Source: Diphasiastrum complanatum
Taxonomy: Eukaryota > Streptophyta > Lycopodiopsida > Lycopodiales > Lycopodiaceae
Reading direction: 5' to 3'
DNA length: 64,000 bases
NCBI GenBank assembly: GCA_029204225.1
Contig: CM055108.1
Location: 830,217 to 894,216 of the forward strand
Positions 46,215 through 59,563 of this stretch are shown one piece after another (the first letter of the stretch is position 1; every line of letters starts with the position of its first letter). A model generated the notes under the pieces. It did no database searches. It was given only the letters and a program-made list of their open reading frames with translations, and was not told the origin of the DNA. The position numbers were made by a program, and so were the translations under genes.

Positions 46215-49200
46215 TTATAGAGAGATTTCATGATTTTCATTTTCATCATTCGATCGTCTCCGCTTTGGTATTTGAATCACATGCAAAGGCTTCCTCTCAC
46301 AATAAATTTGTGTGAGATGCTCAGCTTCCCAAGATGTCTTCACCTTTGACAGATCAGTGATAGGAGTTGATGATCTTGATTGAAGAGTGTTACTGACGCG
46401 TTTCCTGATTGCATTTTTCAAATCCTTTTCGGGACTTGCATTTTCATTTGAGGCGCTATCCTTGGCACCTTTAAAAGATTGTTTATAGATCCCAGAAGTA
46501 ACTACTTGTGGACTCTGCTGTAACTCTTCCATTTGTTGCATCAGAATTTGGTTTTTCCTGCAACACGATTCATAGCTTTAACATTTAGGCAAACAAGAAA
46601 ACGTATTCCAGATTTGGCCTACAAGAATTCCATCACATTAAGGCAATCTCTTTCAAGTACAAAAGGCTCCAAATGACAACTAGAACCAAGCTTTGTCAAG
46701 ATACTAAGCAGTGCAACATATACTAGATTGACTGCAAAGAAAGGAACTTCAGCCACGCATGTTGAAGATTTATATTATATTGTTTACTTTCTTAACGGTT
46801 TAAGGTTTATTTAGGGTCTCTTCAAGATTCCTATTTTCAACAGATCAGAGAGCCATATCCTTCCCAACAATCAATCAGAAAGTCTGACTCAGAATATAAA
46901 GTTCAGATTCTGATGTACCTTTGTAAGTTATCCAGTCGCCTTTCGAGTCCGATGTTCTTTCTGCAAAACGAGAATACAGAGGTTAGAGAGGTTTACAAAA
47001 AGTAAACGTAATGATTTTCTGCGCAGCAATCCATGCAGTATGAGTTGCAGGAGAATATATTCATCTCTGCATAGCCATAGCAGAACCCAGTAATCATAGG
47101 CTGTTAAGACCATTGCCCTTATTATGAATTTTTGTTTGAACAACCAACTTTAATGTGAAAAATAAACGGTTGACAACATTCCGTGATTTAGATTTGTATA
47201 CCAGCAGAGATCTGCAGGGAGTATTTCAGTTTCACAGAATAGTAAAGAGGGACTTACGAGGCAATAGAAAGAAGTGTTCAAGTTGAATGAGGATCGTACC
47301 TGAGTAAGGAATCACATAATTCCAGGTAGTGGTTATATTCATCTGGGCTAATTACAGGCTCTGATTTTTGAGCTTCATCGTCATCTTCCTCACCTTGCAG
47401 ATGATCTTGTAATTGTCCCCTGTGATTCATCTTTGCCTTCTTGTTCATGGTGTCACAAGCTCCAAAGCACTCCCTTCGATCTCGCTGTTCTTGCTTTCGC
47501 AATAAGGATTTTAGCATGTCTAGCTCCTCATTAAGTTGCTCTATTGTTTTAATCTTCCCAGCAACCATCAACAAAGCAGCTTCAAGCTCCTTAGTCGGTC
47601 TCTGTTGTGTCTCTTCCTTCTCTGCCCTCAGCCATGAAGAAATCTGCTGTTCCGACTGCTTCGCATGCTGCAATTCTTCATCAGTATCTCCACATGACTG
47701 CATCATTGTACTCTCAGCTTGATCAAGTTCAGATGGACTGGCATGATTTTGCTGGCCTGATGGCACGGACAATACTTTGCCATTGCAATTTGTTCGTCTT
47801 TGAAAAAAACCTATGTCTCGAGGCAATGCTGCAAAAGGATCTATCTTCTCATTTAACCAACAGATTGAATGCTGATCTTCATCTTCATTAAGTAGCCTTT
47901 TGTGCAGGATTTCCATTTGTGCTCTAAGTTCCCTGCTAGTCTCTTGGCTCTTTTCAAGAACAGTGATAACTTCCAGTAGTTTGCTCTTCCTAGCTAAAGC
48001 TTCTTCCTGAGCTAAAGCAAGGTCAATGTGGAGCTTTTTGTTAGCTTCTTCCAAACTTTGCTGATTTGTTTTTTGCATCTCAAGCTCATCTCCCAGACGA
48101 CTAATCATACTGCTTGCAGTATCTAAATCTCTTTTGATGGCTCTATTTTCTTCAATAACTGACTTAAACTTGAGTTTGTTTTCGATCAGCTCTTTCTCCA
48201 AGACCTCGATAGCAATCGCAGCAGACTGAGCTCGTTTCTTCTCTCTATCTAGCTCATAGTTTGCTACCTTTAGGTCTTCTAGAAGAGTTTCGTTCACTGT
48301 TTCCAGATCCATTTGCCTTTGCTTCTGCGTCTCTATCTTGCTATCCATGTCACGAAGAATATTGTATGCCACTTCCTTTTCTTGCAAGATTGATTCCTGC
48401 TCTTTGATGGAGAAATCTGCTTTCAGTTTAGTGTTTATTAGATCTGATTCCAAAGCGTCTTTCTCCTGCAATAAGGATTGCAATCTATTCTTCTCAATTT
48501 CCAGGTTAGAATATGCCTTTTCTAAATCGTTCTGCAACCTGTTACTGTGCGCTTCCAGGACTTTTTCACTTTCTTTTTGTGCCTTAAGCTCAGCGTTCAG
48601 CTCACCTATTAAGGCAGTCAACTCTTCCACTTCATTTGTGAGGGCTTCATTCTTCTGAGCAACAAGACAGGCATTCATCTGGCTCTCATCTAAAGTCTTT
48701 TGCAAGCTTCCAGCTGCAAAAGCAGATGATTCACGTATCTCTCTTTCAGTCTTCAGGTCAGCCACTGCTTGTTCAATGTCATTTTGTAGCCTTAGATTCA
48801 AAGCTTTTAGTGAAGTCTGTGTCTGTGTCTGTTCCTCAAGCCGCCCCTTCAATATATGCATTGCACTACGCGCATCTTCAAGTCGATTTTGGAGGGCTTT
48901 CTGCTCCTCTTTTGCTACTGATTTAAGCTCTGTATTGTCCTTCTCTAACGTCTTGATCTGGAATGAAGAAGATTGCAGTTTCTCTGTTTGCTTTTCGAAA
49001 TCCGAGCGAGTCCTTTCTAATTCATCTCGGATTTCTGTGATTTTATTCTCGTATTCAAGATTTGCACTTTCAATTGTAATGAATTTTTCCTGTAAAGCTT
49101 GCAACTCACTCTCCTTGAATGCAAGTTTCTCCTCCAAAGCCTTAGCTTCAGTTTCAGCTGTTGATAACGAAGCCGACAGCCGAGATACTTGATCGCTGGA

Positions 49201-52200
49201 CGATATTGTTGCCACTTTCAGCTCTTCTGTCAGCCTTGAAATCAGGTTATTTGATTCTTCCTGCTTAGAGGACACTACTTGAAGCTGTTCTACTTGATTA
49301 TGAAGATGTCGCAGCTCTTTATCCTTTGCTACCAGTTTAAAATTTGAGGCTTCAAGCTCACCATTCACCCTAGCTTTTTCCAATTCCAGCTTCTGCTGGA
49401 CTATCTGCATGTCTGCCAACTGACCCTGCAGGCAGTTCAGATTGTCCTCTACACATGACTGCTTCTCCAAAAGAACTAAAAGCTGAGATCTTACGGCTTC
49501 TAAGTCCACACTCCGTTGCTCTGCAAGTGTAGCTTGATCCATGAATTCTGTTTGTACATTTGTCAGTTTCATTTCCATGTCATCCAAGGTCCTCTCTTTT
49601 GCTACTAGATGTTCTTGTAATGCTTCATTCTCTCTCTGGATTCTCAAGGATTCTTCTATCAAATTTTTATTCACCTTTTCCAGCTCCTTTAAATTCTCTC
49701 TAGTATGAGTTAGCTCCAGTGATAGGTCATATGTCTCCTGCCGAAGCTCCTGAACTTGATGCTCTGAACTCTGCTCCAACTGCTCCACTTTGATTTGCAG
49801 TTCTTTTAGCTGCCCTTTTGCTGATTCTCTATCTGATCTAATCTCCTCTAGATCTTTACACAACAGATCCATCTCAGATCTTTGGGCGAAGCTCAACTTC
49901 TTCTCATTTGCCAGTTGCAGCTTCAGACTTTCCAGGGCACCTTCCATGACTGCCTGCAATTCTCTACCCCTCTTCACTTCTCTATCTGATTCAGCTAGTG
50001 CAGCTTCTTTCTCCTCAAGAGTAGATGCCACTTCATTTGATCTGGCAATTAGGCTGGCTTCCTTTTCTTGCCACTTTGATGCTTCTTTCCTCATTTCCCT
50101 GACTTCATTGCTAACTTTCTCAAATTCTGCTTTCTTCAATTTATTCTCCTTCAAGACGGTTTTGCAATAGCATTCCATTTCCATGACCTCCCCTTCTTTC
50201 CCTCTTAGTTTTCTTTCTGCATTAGAGAGCTGTTCTCTAAGGATTGTCTCCTCTCTTTCTTTTTGAGCTAACCTAGCTTTGACTTTGAATATCTCATTTG
50301 CGAGCTGTTGCACTGTCCACTCAGATGCTACCATTTTTTCTTCATTATCCTCCAGTGCAGTTCTTGCCTCTCCTAGCATCTCTTCTAATGACAGAAGTTT
50401 GGCTTCTTTCTCTCTAAGTTGCTGATTCATGATATCTGTCACTTCAATCTTAGCCTGAAGAGCTTTTATCTCCTGATCTTGAGATGTAAGACCCGATTGT
50501 GCTTTTTCCAAGTCTCCACACAGCTGCTCAATTGTGGCCTTGTTCTCACTAGCCTCTTTAACATGATCAAGTATTTTTTCTCGCAATCTCTTCACAGAAT
50601 CTTCAAGTGACAGATTTGCATCCAATAGTCTCTGATTCTTCTTATGGGCATCATCCAGATCCATGCCCTGCTGGCCAAGTTCCTTCAGCAAGGCATCTTT
50701 CTCCAGTCTTAGTTGCCCAAGTTGATCCTTCAATGTTTTGAGCTCTCTGTGTGATGTAGACAAAGTTTCCTGGACATCTAGCATCTGTTGATGCATCTTA
50801 AGCTGCATCGAGCTTGAGTCCTCTTGACATTGAACCAATTCTCCATGCAGCGCATCATAACCAGTTGAAGCTTTTTTGAGTTCATCATCTTTCTCAATAA
50901 GGCTGGCATTCATAGCACGCATTCGTTCTTGCATGTCTTGCTGTATTCGAAGATATTCTTGCAACTGAGCTTCCAAACATGAAATCTGTGAACTTTGGCA
51001 GCCAGTCTCACCCTCCTTTTCCTCATACCTCATCTCCAATTCACGTATCTTGATCTTCAATTGCTCAATTGTGGACTCCTTAGCTGCTGCTATGTCATTT
51101 CGAGATTCTATTAGCACTTGGGCTTCCTTGCACATGGCTTCTATCTCCATCTTGCTTTCATGAATCCGTGCAGTCGCTTCCTGCAGCTGTATAGAACATT
51201 CATCCAGTCGTTCTTTTAGAGCTGCACAATCAGCATCAAGCTTCATCTTTGATTCAGCCTTCCTTTCTAAATCATACTGCATCCCCTTCAGACGATCATC
51301 CTTCCTCGTAAGCTGTTCTTGACAATCATTCAACTTACATATCAAAATCTCCCGATCTTGGTTCCAGGTATTCCTTTCCTCCGTGAACTGTACCAACAGA
51401 ACGTTTCGTGCTTTTTCTGATTCATTCAGCTGAAGAGTTCTTTGATTTATTTGTTGTTCAAGATTCTCAAATCCACATTTCATTTCAAAATTTTGCTCCT
51501 GTTTTGTTGATAGATCCGCCACAGTCTTTTCGAGCTCCGATAAGTTGGTTCTTAGTTCTAAGAGCTTCTGATCTTTACAAGCAAGGCTTCCAAGCAATGC
51601 CTCCTTTGCGGCTCTGCTACTGGAATTCAAATGCTCCAGAGAGATTTTGATGGTGCGAAGTTCTTCGTGAGCTGTTTCAAGCTCCTGGCGATCTGATCCT
51701 TTTTGACGCTCTTCTTCTGCCAGACGGGTTTGTAAAGTAGAAACTAGGTATCTAGATCTTTCTAGTTCAGCTTGAAGCTCCATCATAAGCTTCTCTTTCT
51801 CTGAAAGTTTTGCGTTTGCTTCCTCCAATGCAGCCATGAAAATCTCTTTTTCTTCTGTGCATCTTCTCTCCAGTTCAACCACATGGGCGTGCAGTTTATC
51901 CTTGGCTTCTTGAAATACCATCAGCTGCTGCCTCTTAGCCTTCAAGTCCTCTTCCTGGGTGCTACAGACTAGAGATTCTTCCTCCAATTTGACACATTTG
52001 CTAGTCAGATCATTGACAGTGATCTGGTACTGCTTGATCCTTCCCTCTGCATCCCTCAGCTTTTTTTCTTTGATCCCAAGAAGGTCTTGGATGAATTGAA
52101 GATCTTCTGTGCTTTTTCTCTGCAAATTGTCCAGCGCCAAACTTGCCTCATTAGACCTTATTTCCGCCTTTTCTAGAACCATTTCTAAATCCTCTAATTT

Positions 52201-53951
52201 TCTAGACAAATCTTTGTTGGAATCACGAAAGCGCTCAGCGAGAAGCCTGCTCCTTTCTAGCTCACTCACCAAGTTATCCATTTCAGCCCTGCTAGATGCA
52301 GAAACTCTTTCAGAGATACTCAAAGATTGAAGCATTTCTTCCTTCTCCATCTCCCATCCTCTTTCCTTCGCGGCTAGGGTTTCGACACTTCTCTCATGCA
52401 CCTTTCTCAGAGCACACAGTTCCTGGTCAGATCTTTCTAATGCTTTCTGAAGCCCATCTTTGTCCTTCTTCAACTGCTGCAATTCTTCTTGCATGCCAGC
52501 TGCTTCCTGATTTTCGAGCTCTAGCTGAGTATGCCTAACCTGCAGATCCTTGAGCTGCCTCTCTTTGCTTCCTAGAGCATCCCTTAAAGTGCCAATCTCT
52601 AAGCTTGTCTTCAGCCTCAAGCTCTCTGCATCAGATTGAACTGTTTCATACTCTGCAGCTACCTTTTCTAGATTTGTCCTGGACTCTGCTACTTGGCTTT
52701 CCAAAAGCTTTCTGCGGCTTTCTTCCACCGCAAGCGCTTGGTGAATCCTACGCAGTTCCATTTGCAGCTCTGCCTCTGAGCGCTTCTTTGACTCAAAATC
52801 AATTTGCAGGGTAGCCATATCTGCAAAAATTTCTGCTCTTTCCATCTCCCAGGCCTTCCTTTCGTCTTCCATACGCCCTTTAAGCTTTGAATGTGCTGCT
52901 TCAAGCAATTGAAACCGCTCTTCTCTCCATTTCATATTCTCTTGATTCTCCTTATGCGCCTGCTCTACTGTCAGCAGATACTCTTCCCTGTTTCTGATAT
53001 CAGCCAAAGCGCATTGTGCCATAGTTTTCTCTGCTGTTTCTTGCACAAGCAGCCTCTCACACTCCATGAACCTGATCTTCTGCCCGTCTGCATGCTTCAC
53101 AGCCTCTGTCAGACTGTTTAGATCAGCTATTTTTGCATCCAGCACCATCTCTCTTTCTGTGAGCAAGGTGGCTTGCCTCGTGGCCTCTTGGGTGGCTGCC
53201 TTGCATCGATCCTCCAGTTGCAAGCAAATAGACCTTTGCATAGCTAGCTCGCTTTCCAAATCATGAACTTTTCGGCCATTTTCCTCACATTGCCGTTGAT
53301 ACTTCTCAAGATCATTCACAAGAATTTCTTTCTCTGCCTGCGATGAGCGCTCTACCTCACCACGGGAAGCACGAATCTGCTCATGGGCTTTCTTCAGAGA
53401 TTCCAAGATGGAATCCTTTTCTGCTAGCTGCTTCTCCAGCTTCACACATTTTTGCTCTAGATCTGCAAGCTTTTCCTCTCTTTTCGCAGCCTCCTCAGTC
53501 TGCCATTCCGCAGCCTGAATCTTCTGTGATATTTCTGCTGGCTTGTTGTTCTGAATATTATCTGCAACTGAGAAGGATTGAAATAGCTGCTGCTGCTGCA
53601 CTTCATGCACTATTGCTTTATGAGTTTCATCATGGGAGGCTAGATCCACTTCATGGCTGCTGCTGCTAGGGATATCTTCCTGAAGCAGGCCTTTTCCTGC
53701 TGCTTTATTTTCATCAGGAAGCTGCTGCTGCCGGTCTTGCACTGAAGCTTCCTCATAGGCCTGCTTGCACCCTCACATCAATGAGCTTCTCATCTAACAT
53801 AAATCGAAACCAGCTAAAAGAAAAAATTTGCAAAAAAAGGACACGGACAGACTATGAAGGAGAAGTAACATGTCACCTGTTGAGGATCGAAGGGGTAGTT
53901 GTCCATCAAAGCTGACGAAAAGCCCTCATCAGAGTTGCTAGCCTCCGCCAT
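46215..53951 (-). CDS. Giant coiled-coil protein, about 2306 residues
   Basis: Four exons on the minus strand: 53951-53877, 53760-47300, 46960-46919 and 46557-46215. All junctions are GT-AG and phases agree exactly (6921 nt). The first exon encodes MAEASNSDEGFSSALMDNYP and 5 more residues. The 6461-nt second exon holds nearly all of the protein: an almost continuous heptad-rich coiled coil of Glu, Lys, Leu and Gln from about residue 85 to 1960, with no motor, kinase or membrane segment. A less charged break (PFAALPRDIGFFQRRTNCNG) precedes the tail. A 42-nt exon (KNIGLERRLDNLQ) extends the coil. The last exon ends in a basic tail with IRKRVSN and IPKRRRSNDENE, possible nuclear localisation signals. 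The family is not identified; structural roles at nuclear envelope, cytoskeleton, Golgi or chromosomes are all conceivable. No lesions across 2306 codons implies selection. Confidence 0.85.
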
Positions 53952-54689
53952 CTTTTCCAGAGGAGCGTTTCTCAGCATTTCAATTCGAAGCTGGCCTTAA
54001 TGTCAGCCATTTTCAGACTCCTTGCTTTCCCACCTTAAAGCATATCCAAATGCAATCTGATCCTTTCAGCCAAAAGGGGTTCTGCACAGATATGATAATG
54101 AGTCAAATTCAATAATACACCCCACATCCCCCGCCCGCTAACATCAGCAAAAATGGGTTTGTCTCAAAAAAATTTATTCCAAGTGATTTGTGATGGAGAA
54201 CTTCAGATCCATTCCCTCATAAGCTATCATCCTTCTGGTTTCTGTCACTTATTGCTACTTTGGAGCATAGCCATCTGGTGCCATGAAAAAAGGATTTGCC
54301 TGAAAACTGCACCAACTTTCCTGCCAGCTTCTTGGTTTCAAGTCCATTGCCTATCTGCACTCCAGTGTAATTCTGATCACATTTATCAAAACTGAGGAGG
54401 ATCGCGAAGAAATATGGTAGCATCGAGCAGAATTGAGCGTAGCGTAGTAGAGTAAAAGCGAAGCAGCAAGAAAAAACGAAGAGGCACAGAGAGTTTTCAA
54501 ATTTTTGAAAACAGGCATTGCCAACGGAACTATCAAACGGTCTTCCTGGATGGCTTGAAATTTGAAACCTGCACTGTCCTTCAGGACCGTCTTTGCCTTT
54601 CTTTGAAAGGCAACGCAAAGAGATTCTACTTAGTGCCACATGAAAAGTGTCTCTTAAAATTACCTAATTCAATAAGCCCCTGGCTGAAA
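53952..54689 (-). promoter_or_regulatory. 5-prime flank and probable leader of the coiled-coil gene
   Basis: No separate gene is supported. The sequence should carry the untranslated leader and promoter on the minus strand. The frame at 54217-54639 has no coding character. No TATA box is assigned with confidence. Confidence 0.35.
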
Positions 54690-54862
54690 TGCGCACATCC
54701 ACAGGCATTTATGCTCATGCGCACGGCGTCGCGCCACCCACCTGCCCACGCCACCTGTGCAGTGCCACCTGTCCACGGCGGCGTTACCCACCTCCCCCCC
54801 CCACCTGCCCGACGCCACCCACACGCTGCCCGACGCCCACCTGTGTAGTGCCACCCTCTCCC

Positions 54863-54930
54863 GAGCACACATGCTAGGAAAGGGGGAGTTTGCATATATA
54901 TGGCGCCACGACAAACTCCCCCTAGTGCTC
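54863..54930. repeat. Hairpin within the GC island
   Basis: Perfect 11-bp arms GGGGGAGTTTG (54882-54892) and CAAACTCCCCC (54912-54922) enclose a 19-nt loop containing TATATATGGCGCC. Outer arms GAGCAC and GTGCTC extend the stem with bulges. Confidence 0.8.
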
Positions 54931-54999
54931 ATGGGACAAGGAGGGAGGCACCACGTGGCACTCCGAGACCCAAGTGCCAGGATGGGGGCGCCGGTGTCT

Positions 55000-55055
55000 G
55001 GGAGGGGGCATCGGGGGAGCATGGGCTGCCAGAACGGGGAGGGGGCCAGGGGGGG
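55000..55055 (+). other. G-quadruplex-prone tract
   Basis: At 55000-55025 GGG-A-GGGGG-CATC-GGGGG-AGCAT-GGG fits four G-runs with loops of 1-5 nt. A second cluster, GGGG-A-GGGGG-CCA-GGGGGGG, follows at 55036-55055. Confidence 0.75.
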
Positions 55056-55182
55056 CATACACCCGTACATCCCCCCTGTGCGTATTTTAGCTCAAGTCGT
55101 TCAATAAGGTGTGTTTTCCACTGCACATAGCAATTTTCAAGTAATTCTAAATGATTGGTGTCGTCGCCTCACTTGCAATTAG

Positions 55183-55334
55183 CTCATTTAATCTGTTCTA
55201 TTAGTGCATCTGGTAGTAGAGTAGTTTTTGAGCTCTCCTAACACGCTTGAAAGGGTTAGCTAATTTAATTTGTTTTGTTTGTGCTACCGTAATAGAGTAG
55301 TTTTTGAGCTCTCCTAACATGCTTGAAAGGGCAT
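55183..55334. repeat. Two-copy tandem repeat, about 76 bp
   Basis: Both copies contain AGAGTAGTTTTTGAGCTCTCCTAACA followed by GCTTGAAAGGG, offset by 76 bp, with moderate divergence elsewhere. Confidence 0.85.
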
Positions 55335-58300
55335 GGTTAATGCTATCCCGCTTAGAGTATGTTGTTGAAAATCACTATTGGAAATGGGTTGTTGTTGGAT
55401 GTTGTTCTACCGCTAGTTGCCTTTATGATGGTTGATGTTCATTATTCACTCTTCTTAATTCTTGGTGTTGTTGGGCCAAATCTTAATGTAAGAAGACTCT
55501 GAATGGGACAATGTATATGTTAAGAAGATGCTAAAATAAAGTGGGGCCCTAAACACTCATTACACCTAACAAAAACTTGGTTAAATTGCCCCTAACCAAA
55601 CTGAGCTAAGCACAAATGGGGCACACCCCTAAAAAAAGTCAAATTTCAAGTGAAAGTTCTAAAATTAACCTTCTCAATTTGTGTTGTGTTTGGGCTTACA
55701 ACCCCACGTGTAGGGCAAGTTTAACAACAATCATTCACGTTTGAATTGCTCAATAATTAAAAATCTGAAAACTTTGCTCACATGTAGCACGATCTAGCAA
55801 CATGTTCCATCATATCAGGGCCAAAAGCGCTATTGTCCCATGAATATTAAAGTATGTGCCAAATCCCAAAAGATTTTGATTTCAGGTGAAGAAATGTCTT
55901 TGTCATCAAAAATTCATTTCTTGGCAAGCGTATATTGAACTTGATGTGTCCCTAAAGTACGTTTTGGTTGGTTAAGGAAATTTCTATAAAATTAAGCAAT
56001 AGAAGAGATGTCTAAATGTTCGGAGATCAATGTTAGCTTTGCCACAAAGTCGTAAGCTACTATTGCGATCATGTCCTTTCATGTTGATGTGTTGTCGTGA
56101 GTTTACGTAGCAATTTTTTTTATTCTATTGACCTTTTTTTTTTACTTTAAACTTTTAAATTGATATTTTAAGTTTATGGCAAAGCTTGTGTTGGTCTCAA
56201 AGATCAACTCCTTTTTCTCTTTTGAGTTTGGAGACTTACCAAAATCAATGATGAGTACTTATAAGAATGGACCCTTTTTTTCCTCTTCCAGATTTATGCA
56301 CAATGAGGATCTTGAACAACTGTAGATCAAAGGGGAAGAGAAACTACAAAGCCATAGAAGGGCTTCTTCTAATATAAGGCCAAAACTACATGTGTGCTTC
56401 CAAAAACCACAAATATAGGAAACATTGAAACAACTTGTTATCTAATTCTAGAGTATTTCTAGCAAGCCACATTCTCCCAAAGCGAAATGGCTCTAGTTAA
56501 TTGCCAACTCTCCAAGATGGACCTTCTTCTACTATAATATAGTTTAGAAAAATTCCATTTCTATATAGTAAGCTCTTTAAATGTGTGATGCTTTTTATTG
56601 AATAGCTTAATGATGTCTATTCATAAGATGTTTCAAGGTCTCTTCTTCCTTTTTGCATCTTGAGCATTTCATTAGTAAGCATTACTCTCTTATATTTGTA
56701 TTGATCCGTATAGGTTAATGAAGGAATCTTTGGGTGAAGAGTAGTGTTGGACAAGTATAACATAAGTTTAATTATCAAGAATTCTCAATTAATGTAAATT
56801 GTAGGCAAAAATGCCCAATAAATAAAGGTTATCCCATCTTCCATTCATTTTTGCATAAATTTTGTTATTAAGATTGAACTAGATATGATCTCATATTTGA
56901 ATATTAGATGAGTTTGATTACTCAAAAGAATTGAGTGCATGTGTAGGTATTACTACCTGAAGATGAGAAATTTATGAAACTGTGATTCATGCTAACAGCT
57001 TTGTGAAGATATACAAGTTATATTAGTATAATCTAAGGATCTAAGAACTTAGCAAAAATGGTATGATTTCACATCTAACCTTTCTTTAAGGGTATGTGCA
57101 AGTATGTGAAGAAGTACTCGAGGAACAAGAACAAGAATTCGAAAGCTTCTTAAAGCTTATGAATGGTACCTTATGAAGTCTTTTCCAAATCTATAATGAA
57201 GGCTATTCCATTAATCTATAATGAGGGCTCAGAAGAGTCTATAAGAAATGGGGATGGGCCGATGGATTGATCACTCCTTTGGATCCTATCCAACATGGTT
57301 GGGGATCTGCAACCCCTAGAAAAAGAGCCTAGTAATTGATGATTCTTATGCAAGATAAGATGGACATATAGTAGACCCCTTGCTTAGAAAGGTTGCACTT
57401 GGGGTGAATTCCCAAGCTATAACATGGAAAAATAAAACTTAGTTATGCCTAACAATAAATGTTGAGCCAATGAAATTATGTGCATGTCATAGATAAGTTA
57501 CCTACTTCTCCGGCTAAGGGCTTATGGACACTTAGTGTAGCGCAGACATCCCAAAGGGAGCCGGGAACCACAACTTAGCTTCCACAAAAATATCTTGATA
57601 ATTGACAACAAAAGTGCACTCATGCCTCCTCGGGATCAGCAAGTAATTGGTTGTAGAAGTGTTTCTTTCCCTGTGCGATTGGCTACCACAGAAATGCTCT
57701 TGATTGGGCAAACACATATTTTCACAGGTCCAATCACTTATGGATAGAGAATCAGCGATGAAGTGACCATTGCTAGTTAAATTCTCATAGCCAATGGACT
57801 AAGAAATATTTTTCATCTCTGCCTCTTCATAATAACGCACCCTTATCATATTGAAAGAATTTCCTTCCGAAACAGTTTGAACCTTCATGAACACTTGATA
57901 AAGAAATTGATAGAAAATTTGATGTAATGAAGTGACAATGGGGCCTCTCGTGGTCTTACATTCTACCCTCAAAATAGTTGTGACGTTGAGATCATCAAAA
58001 GAACTACCCTCCTCTCAACGAGCTCATAGTACTAGACTTATACTAACACTTGATCTCAATACATACTCCTCAAAGGTGGAACTTTGGCTTCACATCCTAA
58101 ATAACACCTTGACAATGAGACTTTATCAATCTCTACACACATACCTCTCATTTCACAAAACACCATAAAGGGTTCATCCTCCCATAATCCCTCAAGAAGA
58201 TAGAATGGTCTAAATAACATAATGAACCTCAACCATCAAATTTCTTTCAAACAATTGAAAAATTCTTGAAATCTCTCAACATGAAATAGATGGAAAAAAC

Positions 58301-59563
58301 ACATGAACCCAAGTCCATAAGTACTTGATTGAAGAAGGTTCTCGCCTCATGATCCAAAGCTATATCTTGTATAGGACAAAAGATAACAAGCACTCATAAG
58401 AAATGATCTCACATGATGAAAATTAATAAGCATACATCAAATAGGTCTCCAAGAGCATGAGATTTCAATAACAACTCACTCATAAGAATCCATCTCTCAA
58501 CAATTCAAAGCAATTACAAACCTAAGACCATACTCAACACACTATTGCAAGAAACCTTCTACCTCTCAATAAGATTAGATGAAACTCTCAACTATCCAAC
58601 CATCAACAACATCTCACTATCAACTCCAACTCATTATCCAAGTATATCTTAACACAAAGAGTGGCCTCCTTTTATAATAAATCTCAAGTGTCCCTCTTCA
58701 AAATGAGCCTTTGCCAATTTTCATGCCCTTTCAACCTTCTTTTCTATTTGTCCAATCCCCATTGGCAGGTACATCAAGTGGCCTCCTTGAGGGTGTAGGG
58801 GTTGGTGCCATTTAAGGCTCCTTTCCAAAACTAGCCACTTTTGTCAATAGCTAGAGGAGGTATCTACCAAACTTTTCTAGCCTCTAAGGTCTTCTTGCAT
58901 TTATTATCCAAAAGGTGGTTGAAGATTCTTGCCAACCTCTCTCTCTCTCTTGTTAGGTGTCCTCTATTTCCCTCGGTCCTCCATTTCCTTGGCCTTTCAT
59001 TTGATGTTTCCTTGTAGTATGCACGGCCTGGCTTTTGGCTTTTGGTTTCTCGGGATTACTGACCAATTTGCGTACTTTGCCCATTTCCCGTAATTTGCCC
59101 AATTTTGCTCGTTAGGATTTCTGCAAGTTTTAAGTATTGCCCACAATTCACAGCTTGGGTTTTGCCCTATAAATATTTGATGGCTCTTTGACTGGGGTTG
59201 ACTTTTTTGGCATTCATGACTAGGGCTCCCACGACAACACGGTTTCCCTGAAAATACACTAGGCAACCATATATTAGTAAAACCAACTCTGTACATGGTA
59301 AGATTTTAGCACGGCTATGTCGGCTATTTTTACAACTGGCCAAAAAGCCGTAAAACTTTATCACATGCCATTTATAAGGCCGCAAACTTTTCTCTAGCCT
59401 CATTTAGGACGAGCTGGGACCCAATTCTAGGTGGACCGGCATTTTTGGCTCGGTCTTTACAAAAATTGACCACAAAATATTTTTGACGGTTTTTTTGAAA
59501 GTCAGTTTCTTAGACTGTGTCTAGCCACTTTAGGGCGAGCTGGGACCCAATTCTAAGGCAAAT
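55335..59563. other. Long gene-poor interval
   Basis: No frame with recognisable motif was found on either strand; the frames at 57532-57717 and 57932-58168 look random. A CTATAAATA box at about 59166 and the direct repeat GCGAGCTGGGACCCAATTCTA at about 59410 and 59534 suggest that part near the right end is LTR-derived. The rest is probably old repeat sequence. Confidence 0.4.

Larger units (their letters stand above)
54690..55085. other. GC-rich island with strand-biased C and G runs
   Basis: Sharply GC-rich in otherwise AT-rich DNA. The left half is C-rich, with CCACC/CTGCCC repeats and a near-duplicate CACCTGTGCAGTGCCACC at 54752 and 54838. The right half is G-rich. TATATATGG sits in the middle near 54894. 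It lies about 740-1130 bp upstream of the coiled-coil start codon, so it could be a promoter island, an inserted LTR or a GC-rich repeat. Overlapping frames on both strands reflect composition. Confidence 0.7.

Noticed and set aside
47441-53669. About fifteen plus-strand frames of 60-140 codons, plus one minus-strand frame at 52689-52904
   Set aside because: All overlap the giant coiled-coil exon. Its codon bias leaves the other frames open, and none shows a motif or splice pattern of its own.
54555-55130. Several overlapping Pro/Gly/Arg-rich frames in the GC island
   Set aside because: Open frames on both strands follow from GC-rich composition; no domain or consistent codon pattern is present.
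57532-58168. Two frames of 61 and 78 codons as small genes
   Set aside because: They show no motif, no conserved start context and no splice partners in an otherwise non-coding stretch.
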